Source: Spongospora subterranea
Taxonomy: Eukaryota > Endomyxa > Phytomyxea > Plasmodiophorida > Plasmodiophoridae
Assembly: GCA_900404475.1 (NCBI GenBank)
Contig: OUQQ01000038.1
Coordinates: 1-61,878, forward strand
Reading direction: 5' to 3'
Length of the DNA: 61,878 bases
Made by a program: the position numbers and the translations under genes. The notes beneath the pieces are model-generated. The model was not told the origin of the DNA. It did not search any database and saw only the letters and a list, made by a program, of their open reading frames with translations. Within the stretch, counting starts at the first letter, position 1. Every line of letters begins with the position of its first letter. Of this stretch, positions 10,708-25,181 are shown piece by piece.

Positions 10708-13176
10708 ATGATGAGCGACAATTCTGCAGCAGAACGCAGTGACAAAACTGGAACAATTAGCGAGATTCAGCTACGGAAACAATTATCAAGAGAGAGCCAT
10801 CGACGGTGGTTGTTGCTGCAGCGATTGAACGTGCTTGAAAAACAGAATCTCGACATAAAATCGAAGGCATTGTCAATATGTCAGAATATCAAAGATTCGC
10901 CATCCGGTACTGCACCGGATAAACTCAAAGTCGACCGTCTTCGTCCAAGATTAACCCAACATAGTTCGAGAATAAGGAGGTCCTCATGCAATACTTCGGA
11001 AGATTGGAAAGCCATGGCCACCCACTGCTTAGCATTAGCGAAATCCAACGCTAGCATCCGTATCGTTCTATCAAGCATGTTGGAAGAAAAACAGGTCAAA
11101 AATCTAATGCGAACGGTTGCGATGAATCTGAGAACGAAATGCAGGTGATTGATTGTCGGCTACGGCGATTGAGTGAATCCGATTCCCAACTGTTGGCCAA
11201 TTACATACGCAAGCTGAGCAGTGGTCGACCTTCTCAGGAAATGCCGATTCACTTACAATTAGCATCAGATCAGATAGTGAGACGGTTTAGCGCCTCAGGG
11301 ATTTCACTTGGCCCATGTAGGCTGGTTCAATCCAAACGGGACTTCGACTAAATACTTATTCGCGTTCAGTGAAATGGAGAATCGAATCACCTGAGCTAGC
11401 GGATCTGATTCGCTCGTCGGAAGCGCTTCAGATGTCTGACGTAATGCGATATATTGAACTGAGCCAATGGCATGATTCCAAGCAGCATGCCGTGTCGTCA
11501 GTTTCTTGCACCGACTCGGATCCAGCAACCATTCGCAATCTAGGGTTTTCTCTCGCGCTAAACTCAAGGCTGGTGTATATCTTTGACGAACCGGTACCAC
11601 TTTTCATGTCGCTGATCATCAGCAAAACAGTGATTCTAGAACGTCGTAGGACTCGAAGAAAAATGTCGGATATGTAGTCGATACCTCAACTGGAAGAACG
11701 CTCATCAAAAGCGCAACAATGAGCAAGCTTATTGAGAAACTCATAGATCCTGTTCGTCCCGTTGATCGCCAGGTTCAGTGGACGCTGCTCATTACTCATC
11801 CGATGGTGATGTCGTCAATCGATATTATGGAGCTCCTCGTGCAACGATGCAATATTCCGTATCCGCCCAATATGACCCCAAATGAACTGGCGCGATTTAG
11901 CAAAACCATTATCGCCCCGATCCAACACAGGTGCTTGACCATTTGGGGTGATTGGCTGGAACAGTTTCCTAGTGACATTATCGACAACGATGAAGGTCAG
12001 TCGCTGTTGTATTGGCTTCTTCAGCTTCCACTGAGATCATGATTGACAGTCGTGTCGATGTTGGAGCAACAGCTGAACGATATGGCCGAATCGGGTGAAA
12101 TTTGGGTGAAAGACCCTGTTAATTCCCTAATCGAACTAATTGCGGAAAAACGTCGAAAAACTGGTCATCAAGAAGGGCCGGTACTACCGTTGCCGGAATC
12201 GTCGTTAGTTGGACCACTCTCGAACGGAAGATCAGATTGCTGACAATACACATGCATCAGATCTGAAGGAGCCAATCTTGCCTTTTCTGACATATCAGAT
12301 GAGACCTTCGTTCAAACTATCTGCTTAGAGGATTATAAAGTGTTTAAAGCGATTACAGCCCGAGAGTTCTTGAGTCAGACCTGGTCCAAAGGACAAAGCA
12401 AAGCTCCGAACATTATGGGAATGATTTCGAGATTCAACAAGATGACGTTCTTCGTGCAGAATCAAATATTGCGTCAAGAGCTTCTTCCGAAACGAATAAC
12501 CGTTTTGAAGCGGTTTATTCTTTTAGCGAAAGTGTGTCTCACTATTTGCCATTTTTGAATTCAGTTCCTCGTTAACGTATACGTACAGGAATTCCGACTT
12601 CGCAAGAATTACAATGCGGTATTTGCGATATACGCCAGTCTCAACGCTAACGCTATCCATCGTCTAAAACATACATGGGAGGTAACTGCTTAATTAGATC
12701 ACCCTTGTTTTCTGGAATAATTCTGACCATAACGCAGGGACTGCCAATCAAACATCGATCCTCTTTTGACGATCTAAAGAAACTGTTTAGCGTTGTAAAC
12801 AACTGCAAAGCATTGCGAGCAGAGATGAAAATGGTGGTTCCTCCCTGTATACCTCATTTAGGTTTGTATTTTAAAACACAGTTTTTCTTGCCGTTCATCC
12901 GACATGTTCAAAATAGGATTAACTTTACAAGATTTAACGTTTATCGGGGATGGTAATCCGGATTTCGTCATGCACGGGATGATCAACATGCAGAAATTGG
13001 CCATGATAGCGGACCGCATTCAATGGGTTCGGGATTGCCAAAAGGTTCCGTACAACACCGAATCGGTACCCAAGACCGACATCAGGAAGTTTCTCGATCA
13101 GGAGTCGGTTGTTATGGACGAGGAGACATTATGGCAGCTTTCCCAGATGATCGAACCTCGACAAACTAAAACTTGA
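10708..13176 (+). CDS. Ras guanine nucleotide exchange factor (RasGEFN + Cdc25-like RasGEF)
   Basis: Activator of Ras-type GTPases. The N-terminal part is basic and helical. The RasGEF N-terminal domain begins near 11656 (VGYVVDTSTGRTLIKSATM, SKLIEKLI) and continues through MELLVQRCNIPYP. The catalytic RasGEF domain covers about 12300-13150: FKAITAREFLSQTW, RFNKMTFFVQNQIL, KNYNAVFAIYASLNANAIHR, LPIKHRSSFDDLKKLF, PHLGLTLQDLTFIGDGNPDF. The apparent stops and frame changes all resolve as introns of about 50-80 nt with correct phase, for example near 11095-11144, 11317-11368, 11574-11655, 11996-12053, 12198-12262, 12534-12589, 12681-12738 and 12863-12917. It is therefore a normal gene, not a pseudogene. 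The ATG at 10708 opens MMSDNSAAE. It is followed in the same orientation by the cyclase gene. Confidence 0.86.
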
Positions 13177-13432
13177 TAGAAGGAGATTCTATGCTGAAAC
13201 AATGCAATAATATACATATTCGGCTAAGCTGATCATCTACAAAAAGTAAAAGATTATAAACAAATTCATTTTCAATATGCATCAATCAAAAATATCGAAG
13301 AGAGCGCGTGAAAATGTTTTGGTCGCGTTATCCGTACCTTCAAGCCGATCCGAATTCAAAATATCATTGGGTGATCAAGGATCATTGATGATATATTTAG
13401 CTAACCCTCAGAGGAGCCTTTGATTCCAGCCA

Positions 13433-16400
13433 ATGGGAAGGGCTTCAACGGTCCTTGACTTGGGCGAAATCCAGATCCAGCCACATTCGCGACGTTCGAT
13501 ACACCTTCGTCATGCAAATGTGGATTCCAGCGAGCCAGATACGCTGATGAATGCGGGCACCGCTCCTGTGATCCGAACCATTACGGTTATCGACGAGGAA
13601 GGTCGTAACTCTGATGATGCGGCACGACCGCCCAAGGAACTGGGTGAACAAAAACGGTTATGGACTTCGACATCAACCCGAGCTCGGTTACAGTCTATTC
13701 TGCAAAACGTCTGGGTTACTTTGCTGATGTCGCTCGCTACGCTGGTCTCGCTGTTTGGTGACGATGCTCGGCTGGCTTGGACAACTATCAGTGCCGATGA
13801 TGCATGGACCGTCCTATTCACATTCACCGCGTTCCTGTTCGTGATCGAGTTTAGTCTGATGTCCCTTTCAACTCCTGGATATGCCAACAGTTTCGCATTT
13901 TGGCTTGACATTATGTCAATTCTGGCCATGTTTGCTGAGATTCCTTGGGTGATGACTGGCTTACTAGAAGACCTTGGCCTCTCATCCGCTATATTGAGCA
14001 ATCTGAACGTGACAAGAGCCGGCCGTATATCTAAACTCGGAACCCGCGCTGCACGTGTCACTCGAATTGTTCGTATGGCTCGCTTGTTTCGAATCTCAAA
14101 TGTTTTGTCATTTGGAATGAAAAAAATTATTCCAGCGGAACCGAACGCCGAAGAGGTACGATTACGATCACGTCGTGGTCAGGATCTGAGGTCAAATGCG
14201 ATTGGCTAGGCGCTGGATCCAGGAGAACCAGATATGGACATCTCACGACAGTTCTTCAGGCAGGGGTCATTAGCCAGGAAGGAGTCGGGCGCGACCGTTA
14301 GGAGGGACGATAACCAGGATGATAATGAGGATGACAGTCCAGTGGAAGGGACCGTCGTGGGGCGTACATTATCAGAGCTGACCACGAAACGTGTCATTAT
14401 GATTATCCTGATGGTGTTACTGATAGTCCCACTGCTATCAGTTGATATCGTATGTAACACCAAATGACATCGATGTTTTCAGTAGAAACGTGATCGTGCT
14501 ACTGACTGTCCGACTGTTATTACTTGATATCGTATGTAACACCAAATGACGTTGGTTTTCCACTGTAACTATAGTCAGTACAACACGCAATCCGTTTTCT
14601 CCCATTTTTTTGTTTTGAATGACGATTACAGCTTGTGAAAGTGATTCCATGTGCTGATCCTACGGTTTTCGAATCGTCAACGCAACTGTATTAACTGATT
14701 TCTTGGCAGAGCGATGCTGCGGTCAGTGTTTCGCTGCAACGAATTGAGGCGTCGGCGTCACGGCCAGACCTCCAGCAATTGTATATCGACACCTTGATCG
14801 GAAATCCTAGGATATCGTTATTGTACTTGCAAGTCGGATCGGTCATCTATGTGGACATGCCGATTTCTGACTTTCGGTTGATCGAACTTGATTATACGTT
14901 CGAAAGCATATCCCAAGCAATCGTCGACGTTAGATCGAGCAACATCGCGCAAGCTCAAATGAGGTACTATATAATAGCAACGAAAGTAGACCAATAGTTA
15001 ATTCGGATTATAGTATGCTCCTGATGTTGCTGACTGTAGTCGCTTTGGGTACCGGAGCGTTTCTGTTTTCTCGTGATGCATTTCTGTTGGTGATCGGTCC
15101 AATCGAGAGGATGGTCGGCTTCGTAAAAAAACTGGCTACAAATCCTTTAGATATTGTCAGCAATAATGATTCTTCTCCAAGCAGCAAAACAAAAATGTTT
15201 GAAACCGAGTTGTTGGAAGCGACTTTAATCAAACTTGGTTGCTTGCTTCAGGTCGGGATCCGTCAGGGCTTCAAAGCCCATTTATACAAGTACTGAATGT
15301 CCATGTTGGAATCAGATTGGTTTTGGTTCAGCTGGAGCCAGTATTATCGCCAAGAACTTCAAACATCACGGGAAGATGTTAAACCCCATGATACCTGGTT
15401 CGAGGATCAATGGAGTTTTTGCGTTTTGCGACATTCGACGGTTTACAGACACTACGGAATGTTTGCAAGAAAGTGTCATGGTTTTTGTAAATGAGGTGAA
15501 GCCTGTTTTCAAAATACTCATGTGACTTTATGTGGTAATTGATTTCCTGACAGATTGCCAATATTGTTCATGGCTGTTGCCATAGGCTAGGTGGCGCTGC
15601 GAACAAAAATATAGGCGATGCATTTTTCATTGTATGGAAAATGAATCGCGACGGTAATCAAATGGAGCAAGAACACTTGGTTTGTTTCATGTAATAGATG
15701 CTGTGGCCCGTGTAGCCTCATTATTCTTTTCGCGTAGATTGGAGATTCTAGAAGGCATATTGCAGATCAAGCAGTTATTGCATTTGTTCATTGCGTTGTT
15801 GAGTTATTAACGTCACCGCTCATGCAGAGATGGAGGGATGATCAGCGCATCAATGAGCGCATGCCGGGATATAATATCAACTTAGGTGCCCTCGTTAAAT
15901 GTCCATTTGATATTTGGTTGCTCATACAGATGACGAATTACAACCTAGGGGTTGGCATTCATTGGGGGTGGGCGATTGAAGGGGCTATTGGAACAGAGCA
16001 AAAAATCGATGCATCATATCTCTCGCCACATGTTGACATGTCGCAAACTCTAGAAGAGTTGACAAAAGTGTATGGGGTCCCTTTACTTTTCTCCGGCGAA
16101 GTCTACAGCATCTTGTCTCCGACACTGCAACAGATGTGTCGTTTTTTGGATGTTATTTATAGAAGAACCGAGTATCCTCTGAAGGTATGTCTCCTTGCAG
16201 ATTTTGGATTTCGATTAGCTTATCTAAAACTAGGTCTATACTTTTGACATCGGTGGCGAGGCCCTGGAAATTCAAAGAAATGAGCCAGCTATGCCCAGAT
16301 TACTGACCAGAGCGAGTATCTCGTTGACCTCCAGAAAATCTCCATGGATCGGAAGGTGGTCGACGATTGATGCGATGGGAGACCTTGTCCAAAATCCTGT

Positions 16401-16787
16401 GTTGCTCCCTGCGGATTTGATCGCTGAAGAGCCTGAAGACGCCATCGACGATGAAAACGATGAAGAAGACACTGCTGATAACTTGATTAATATTGACTTC
16501 AATAGTCAAGTCAAGGTAATATAGCCCTTTATAGTCGATTAAAGCGGTGCTGAACAGAATGCAAGCCTTTTCGAATAGGGATCGACCCCAAATGGATAGA
16601 TTTGTTCAACAGGGCAACAAGCCAATATGTCTTGGGAAAATGGGAGATTGCGAGAGATCTTCTTCATATTTGTCAAGCAATCGTTCCCCGAGATAAGCCG
16701 ACACAATTTCTCTTAGAATATATGGGAGCTTCGAAATATATAGCACCTTCATCGTGGGATGGATGTCGCCGAAGTGACTCTCATTAA
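13433..16787 (+). CDS. voltage-sensor-like membrane protein with class III adenylate cyclase domain
   Basis: Predicted plasma-membrane cyclase. Residues about 90-230 look like S1-S4 of an ion-transport domain, with an S4-like helix of regularly spaced arginines (RAARVTRIVRMARLFRI). A transmembrane helix (MIILMVLLIVPLLSVDI), an extracytosolic segment and another helix (MLLMLLTVVALGTGAFLF) follow. Next come a HAMP-like stretch (GPIERMVGFVKKLA) and the cyclase domain: GFGSAGASIIAKNF, GVFAFCDIRRFTD, GAANKNIGDAFFIVWK, GVGIHWGWAIEGAIG. Both metal aspartates (FCDI, GDAF) and the adenine-selecting Lys (NKNIGD) and Asp (KIDASY) are present. The Asn and Arg of the usual NMASR segment are replaced: the protein reads HVDMSQTLE. 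The C terminus ends APSSWDGCR, typical of this family. About ten introns of 50-80 nt are spliced in phase; one is longer (about 255 nt) and contains a duplicated exon end. The NPC1 stop lies 41 bp downstream on the other strand. Confidence 0.84.
14386..14550 (+). repeat. partial tandem duplication of an exon end and its splice donor
   Basis: Copy A (14386-14468) covers the end of the cyclase transmembrane exon and the following GTATGT donor. Copy B (14485-14550) lies in the intron. The last 30 bases or so, from CTTGATATCGTATGTAAC onward, are nearly identical; the upstream part has diverged and lost about 18 bases in copy B. Both copies keep a GAAACGTG start and an ATC|GTATGT donor. Confidence 0.75.
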
Positions 16788-16828
16788 CATAAACTTTAAA
16801 AACATAGCAAGCATAAGCTTGATTTTAT

Positions 16829-19800
16829 TCAATTTTTTGGGACACCTTCATCGGCAAGTAATGGCTCTGAAATTGATTGTGTATGGGAAACAGTTCGCAT
16901 TTCTTCAATTAAACACATTAGGCAGGGCAAAAAGATCAAACCATGTGCCGCGCCGATTACACATATAAGGAAATACATATGCGCGTAGTATGTTCGAATC
17001 ATTTCAGTGGCGCTGAGATACAGAACAAAAAGCCCAACAATCTGTAGGTTGTATTTTCTCAGCCAAATCTAGGGGAGTAGAAAGAAATTCGCACACCTTG
17101 GTCAAGAAGATTCCCTTAAAAATGCAGCTACCGGTCTCTGAAACGCATTCGGAGATTCGTAAATGTACTGAGGGCTGGGAGCTTATCTTATAGTGGTAAA
17201 CAATTGGGAGGCAAAACTCCACAGATAAGCCGACACATGTGACTAAAAAACGAATAAATCAAAGAACTTGGGGACAGTACTACACTTACCGAGATTAACA
17301 ACCGAGACAGCGTTCAACATGATACCAGACGAAGCCATTATCCCCAAAACATCAATAACAATGAATGCTATGGTCCCACCAATAGCCAATGCCATCACTA
17401 AATTACAGCAAATCTTTGCATTAACTTCTCATTGTTTCAGTTGAGACATAAACGCACCTGCATCAGCAAGTAGAGCCAGACAAGCAACAGTTACTGCCAA
17501 TAATGCAGCTCCAATAGCCATTGCTGCAACGTCTTCGATCGTCAGATATTGCTCGAAAAATACGTAGAATAAAGAGTCAGGAAACAGATGTAACCCTGTC
17601 GCTTCAGAAATTTTAGAGGCGACGGATCGGGACGACTACAAAACGTAAACGTGAAATTGAATAGTGAAAGATAATACTGAGTAAACCTTGAGGGCGGAGA
17701 TAAACTCAGACTGGGTTTGCAGCACAGTATGATAGGCCATAAATCTTGAAGCTGCGACTTTAACGGAACCCTAACAGTAAATGATTTAAAATGAAACAAA
17801 AAAAAACAACAAATACATCTTTTTCTGAAACAATTTTCAGATTTTGGTAGTGAGGGGTACTACAGAACGGGCACAAAGCGCTGCAGTTAGACTGAAGAAA
17901 CCTGACAGATGACAGTTAGCAGCTGAATTGAAATATCAAGCTGATATACTCGGGAAGGAAACGATTAAAAGCATCAGAGGTAGGCCTACCGCTCGTTACG
18001 TTAATCATGAGGTGGCCATGAATATCATATCCAGAATCGGATATACAGGGCATGCAGTTGTCGTCGAGCTCACTCGGTAAACAGAACGCTCCAGTGTTGA
18101 TATTCCTAGAAAAAACACAGTTCATGTGGAGGTTGCCAAAGCGATAAATAAATCAACCTTCGGCAACAAGAGGAGGACGATATGTGAAGAAAAGGGGGAC
18201 TTAACCATTGGAGATAGTCATCGATCCAATTAACTGCACCGGTTTGCAGATACGTGATATCTGGTGACTTTGCAGCCAATGTTACAATTTCACCTAACAC
18301 CAGTAAATGAGATGTATGTCGCAATAACAAGCAGAAACCGGCTTACCGAGGGATTCCTTAGAGCATTGTGGAAGACTGCAAAGGGAATTTTGAACATCGA
18401 CAGAAGAAAAGTCTGCTTCTGTAATGTAGTACGCTGGTGGCCCAACACGAAGAAGGGACGTTACGTCCTGAGAGGTTATGGTTCAAGCGGGAGAGATGAA
18501 CTGTAAATTAAATACAATACCTGCAAATAATCTTGAAGATATGAATCGGAAGGAAGAGCAATTTTCGGATCCATTCCTAGCTCTAAGTGCGAGCTTATCA
18601 GAATTAAGCACAGGAAAGCGGCAATAAGGAAAGTTAAGACAATTATTCGTTTGCAAATCCGGTGCACTGGGAAAAGTTGTTTCAAATATACCAGTAATAC
18701 AGTAGATTCACATTCCAGAATGCTGACCAATTACGGGAACTAGTGTTCGCTTCATTATAATTCCGACAGGCTCATACGTTGGTGTTTCAGCACTATTGGA
18801 CCTGATAGAAATACATGGGAGACAATCCCAGCGTCCACTTTGTACGCGAGCATCGTCAAGCACGATGAAAGCACAGAAGCACTATGAAGATTTGAGATTG
18901 ACCAATAATACGATCAGGACCATACGGTAAGCTGAAGACAAAGGTTGACAATTACACTGAGCGATCCGTATGCTGCGAATGATCGGACCGCAGGCATAGA
19001 TGTTAATGCACCAAGCAGAAAAGCCAGCGATTCACAGACAGACGCCAGACAAATCGATGGCCCGACCTCACAAAGCGCTTCTGACAGCTTATCCTGAGAT
19101 ACGAAACAACTCAACTTCTACGGCATGTGTAAAGAAGGACTAACCGAAGATGGTAAGTTTTCAGGCTGTCGCCGAAAAGCTTTGAAGATTACAAAGACGT
19201 TGTCGACGCCGATTGCAAGGACAATGAAAGGAATCACCTATATTTTGAAGCTCGGAAACAAGGCAAGAATTTCTGGAGGTTCCTCACTTCGCCGATGATG
19301 AGGGTGAACTTGACGCCTAACATAGCGCAGAACGCTACAGCCAACGTCACCGACATTATAACCGTAAAGATAGCCGCTATAGCCAAGGTGAACCGCGTAG
19401 AGTTCCATAGTTGTCGAAGTGGAAAACACTGCAAGATATTACTTAGACAAGAGACAGAGACTATGTTGACGTGTATGGCAATACCTCGCCAAGAGCGAAC
19501 GTGATATAAATACACATCAACAGGTAAGATAACCCAATTGATACCGCGCTGGCATACACTTACAGCCCATTTGAATACCGGGAAAGATTGCAGACGTTAG
19601 GAAGACCTACCTTGAGCGTTAAGTTCGGTTTGCAGTGATTGCTCTGAAGAAAACGAAACGGAAAAGTCAGGGAACTCTTGGCTTGCAATTAGACGCATTT
19701 CAGATATAAATGACCGCTCCCTGACAATCATGATCAGCACTTGTTGGTCGCTTTTGTTACACAAAGATACCACGAAGTCAAAATATCACTCGACTTCTGG

Positions 19801-21960
19801 CCGGTTGCCCCGTTTAACAGCAAGGTAAAAATCGTTGCTGTTGCGCTTTCATATGAACTTTCATTATGACGCAACCCACCTATACCTTCCTTAATCAAAA
19901 CCATTATTTGGAGAAATCGAGTACCTAATATCACTTCTGACATGGTTGGCATCCCTGACTCATCGAAGCAAAGAGGGTCGAAGTTATTTGATGTACAGTA
20001 CTGGAAGTGGTCATACGCGTCCCTGGCAGAAGTCTCATTGGCAATGGGTTCCGATCCCCAAAATCCCAAAACTGATTGAACAAGACACGGCTGGTTTGGG
20101 GATAAACGATAACATAATTCGTTATATGAAACAGAGGAGTCATTGGTAATGACTGATATGGAGAGCAATCGCTCGCGTAACGAGTACAGTCTAAAAAGCA
20201 AAGATTTCGTGGAAGCTGACTGCGAACAAAGTGAAATTACAATGAGCAGTTTTTTAAGACGAACGAACTACCTCAAACATGGGAGAACCGTCTTTCCGAT
20301 TGAGAATAACCTGGCAGGCGATAATGAGATGTGGTGAAAATGTACAAACCGTGGCAAATGGTACCTGTTCAACACGAAATGGGTTGCCAAACAAGGACTG
20401 GCTTTGGCGCATGTTCACATATGATTCACTCGATGGGGAAGTCCACAACTGGACTGGGTCTTGTAGCAATTCGAGTTTTGGTATGCCGATATAGGCACAG
20501 ATAACAACCAGCGCGACGCAGTGGAGAATAGTAAGTTTCGGGTGACGTCCAACCAGTTTACCTACGAAGCGAAATGCAGCCTTCGAGATGCGAGGGGCTA
20601 TTGTGTGATAAAAAATTATATGGTTAGTATCTGATATGGATCGAAGGTCTAAATTATACCGATGCTGGTGTATCGGTTTTGATTTACACCCATATCAGAG
20701 TTTCGGCGGGGGTAAGCGCTCAAAATCAAGGCAGTAAGTATCAAACCCGTGAACAGAATAATTGATGTTGCAAACAAGTTTAATAGATGGTCGCTGATAG
20801 AATATTAGCGACCTCTGTTATATCTATTTCATTGTTAACCAACCGTCCTGGATTCGGTTGCTGAGCTGCATTCAACGACATCGCGTCTTCGTTGGGACAG
20901 GAAGAATCACAATCTGTTAGAGACATGTAATAAGCGAAGGATATCAAGGACTAGCAAGAATCACAATGCTACCCGAACAAGAACAGCTCAACGAGATATC
21001 GCTGGTTGAGCATTGGGTTACGAGAGTGCGCTTTGGAGTTGAATTAAGAGGGATGATTGTGCCAAGATTAGAATCAACAGGAAATCGGATCCATTCAGCA
21101 GAATAACCACCATGATCGAAGTCACGTCCCAAAAAGTTTAACCAATCAAACCCAGATATTACTCCAGGGAAGATGCTTTTAAACAGCTGTTTTCACAATT
21201 AGGTTCAAAAACCATGCACGTTGCTTCAGCTTACTTTCTTCCCTGTAGAACCTAGCTGAATATCTTTACACGAATCCAAAAGTCCTTTCGCATAATCAGC
21301 CGCAACGTGAAAATAAGTCGCCTTAACTGTATTGCCATTCTGGTCGTTGACAACTTCTTGAAGAATCTGTACCGGAGGGTAAATGTCATAGAAAATTCTA
21401 TGTCTTAAGCAGCGTTGACCTCTTTAAAAAGACTTTGATCAGGAGAGCATGTGTATTGACACTAAAAGAAGTTCAGGCCAGGGATCCAAAAGTTTCAGAA
21501 TTATCATACAAACAACTCGCGGAAATTTTGATAACAAGCTTGACAGCGGTACAAGATCGGGGCAGCCTATTAATCAACCCGTCAGCAAGAAAAAACAATA
21601 TGATCGCGGAATACACCTGACGAAATCGGCCAGCCATTTCCTTGAACTGCTTTATATCGCAACAAAGTGCCTTTTCCTCGGCAAGCGAGGGGCAAATGTT
21701 TGCTAAGTTTTCAAGCCCTTCATGGAAAGCCGAGTCGATAGGGACCGCTAAAGTGTTGTTGACCTTATTGTTATACCCGTCTTGGGATTCGCTAAGAGAG
21801 TTTTATTGCGCAGCAACAACGATCATCAGGCGTGGGGTTACCTGAATCCGAACGCAACGCACCTCCCCGCTTCCCGGATGACCTCTGAACTTGCGACCGC
21901 CGCGAACGATAACAAACTGGCCAATGCAACCCAGCAAATGAATGGCCAATCGTTCATCAT
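16829..21960 (-). CDS. NPC1: Niemann-Pick C1-like sterol transporter
   Basis: Late endosome/lysosome or vacuole membrane protein that moves sterol out of the lumen. The ATG at 21960 opens a signal peptide (MMNDWPFICWVALASLLSF). The luminal N-terminal sterol-binding domain follows (RCVAFG; ENLANICPSLAEEKALCCD). Later come a cysteine-rich segment (SCSCSGS), the luminal loops, and the sterol-sensing domain (FTLAIAAIFTVIMSVTLAV; IPFIVLAIGVDNVFVIFKAF; SICLASVCESLAFLLGAL). The second RND half includes QSWIDDY-like VNWIDDYLQWLSPP, VFFEQYLTIEDVA, VNLVTCVGLSVEFCL and the closing YAHMYFLICVIGAAHGLIFL. More than a dozen short introns interrupt it. The tail EPLLADEGVPKN contains a dileucine in acidic context, compatible with endosomal sorting. 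The gene is divergent from HSP60 and convergent with the cyclase gene. Exact splice sites in the 18.7-21.6 kb part were not all resolved. Confidence 0.9.
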
Positions 21961-22970
21961 GACGTTATTGTTAATTACGGTTATTATCGATTGCGAGGTA
22001 AATAACGTAATGGGACAGTTACCTCAGACTCAGAGGGTCACTTTAGAGCGTGTTGCCACGCCACACTCTTCTGTTACACACATGCCGCTGTTTATGGTGC
22101 CATCCCGTGTACCGTCTCTTGTTGTACCAATCAACTTATCAATGATATTCTCTTATAACAACCGACACAAGCGATTCCACTGTAGATGATCAGATTACCG
22201 ATAAACTCATCGATGATGTTCTCTTATAACTGATTCAAATGTATTCCACCGATACCGAAGATGATCAAATTACCGATAAACTCATTTTACTGATATTCTC
22301 TTATAACTGACACAAGTGTATTCCGACGATACCGAAGGTGATCAGATTACCGACAAACTCATTTTACTGATGTTCTCTTATAACTGATTCAAATGTATTC
22401 CACCGATACCGAAGATTTTCGGATTACCGATGAAGTCCATTACTGATATTCTGGTAGACCCATCCACAGACCATATCAGTAATAAGAGAGACTCCTGTAC
22501 ATGTACAGTCTAATAATATTTGATATGCCATAGTGGAACTGTCGCAAACACGTTATGGTCGATGGGGGCCAGCTCTTGACAGTCTCTTAATTCCCAAACG
22601 ACCGTGGGTGCTAATGTGCTGATTTATTCGATGCCGATAGAAATGGTTCAGGACTGCGAGGTTCGGAAAACGAGTGTTTGCACTTGCTCTTCATAGCAAA
22701 ACGGCACAGGGTTGGCGATCCTGAGATGCTAGAAACCCTTGGTCGCTCTTGTAAGTATGGCCTGGGAAAATGCGACAGTGCAACCCACCCGGTGGATTGG
22801 AATATTCCATGTTACTGTGTCGTACCCGACAGTGTTGCTGCTGCTGCTCACGGAGTCCGCGAATAGCCGCACCAGGTGAAGGCGGCAGCCAAATTGCGCT
22901 GACCGTCCCATTCACCATATCTCCCCATTCTTCATCGCACGTTATATAGATCGCAGAAATCCGCATCGCC
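21961..22970. promoter_or_regulatory. divergent spacer between NPC1 and HSP60
   Basis: About 1 kb separating two head-to-head genes, so it should contain both promoters. It carries the ABAB tandem repeat (22143-22452). No coding sequence is supported; the 115-codon minus-strand reading frame at 22691-23038 overlaps the HSP60 targeting exon and looks like chance. No heat-shock element cluster was clear to me by eye. Confidence 0.5.
22143..22452. repeat. tandem repeat, ~76-bp units in A-B-A-B order
   Basis: Four full units and a partial fifth start at 22143, 22214, 22291, 22368 and 22444, with lengths of 71, 77, 77 and 76. Units 1 and 3 begin TGATATTCTCTTATAAC and continue with GACACAAG. Units 2 and 4 begin TGATGTTCTCTTATAACTG and continue with ATTCAAATGTATTCCACC. 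The basic unit is therefore about 76 bp and the higher-order unit about 150 bp. Confidence 0.9.
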
Positions 22971-24894
<1,924 letters not shown>

Positions 24895-25181
24895 GCTCCT
24901 ATTGTTCTGAATGCACGTTGTACCCATTTATTTCTAAAACTGATATCTTTGTATACTCACGGTTCATGGTCGACAACAACTTGATTCTGATCTGTTCACC
25001 GTGATAGAACGAAACTTCAGATATCGTAGATACATTATCAAGAGTTTATAAATAGGAGTGGTTTTGTGTGGGCAAGCGATGCGTGATCAGAAGCCCTTGA
25101 AGCCGGATTCCCCGAATGTTGGCATCATTACAACTGGAGGCCAATTATTTTCTTACAAAACTCGGCAACGGACGAAGCTGG

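Noticed and set aside
12040..12054. TGA as a sense codon (genetic code change)
   Set aside because: The in-frame TGA falls inside a 58-nt intron (about 11996-12053). Other genes use TGA as a terminal stop.
11100..12260. RasGEF gene as a pseudogene with many stops and frameshifts
   Set aside because: Each break coincides with a GT..AG intron of about 50-80 nt that restores the conserved domain in phase.
13510..14061. 183-codon minus-strand frame
   Set aside because: Antisense shadow of the first cyclase exon, which carries the membrane and S4-like helices.
22143..22452. CRISPR array
   Set aside because: The units are contiguous 76-bp tandem copies without unique spacers, in a eukaryotic promoter.
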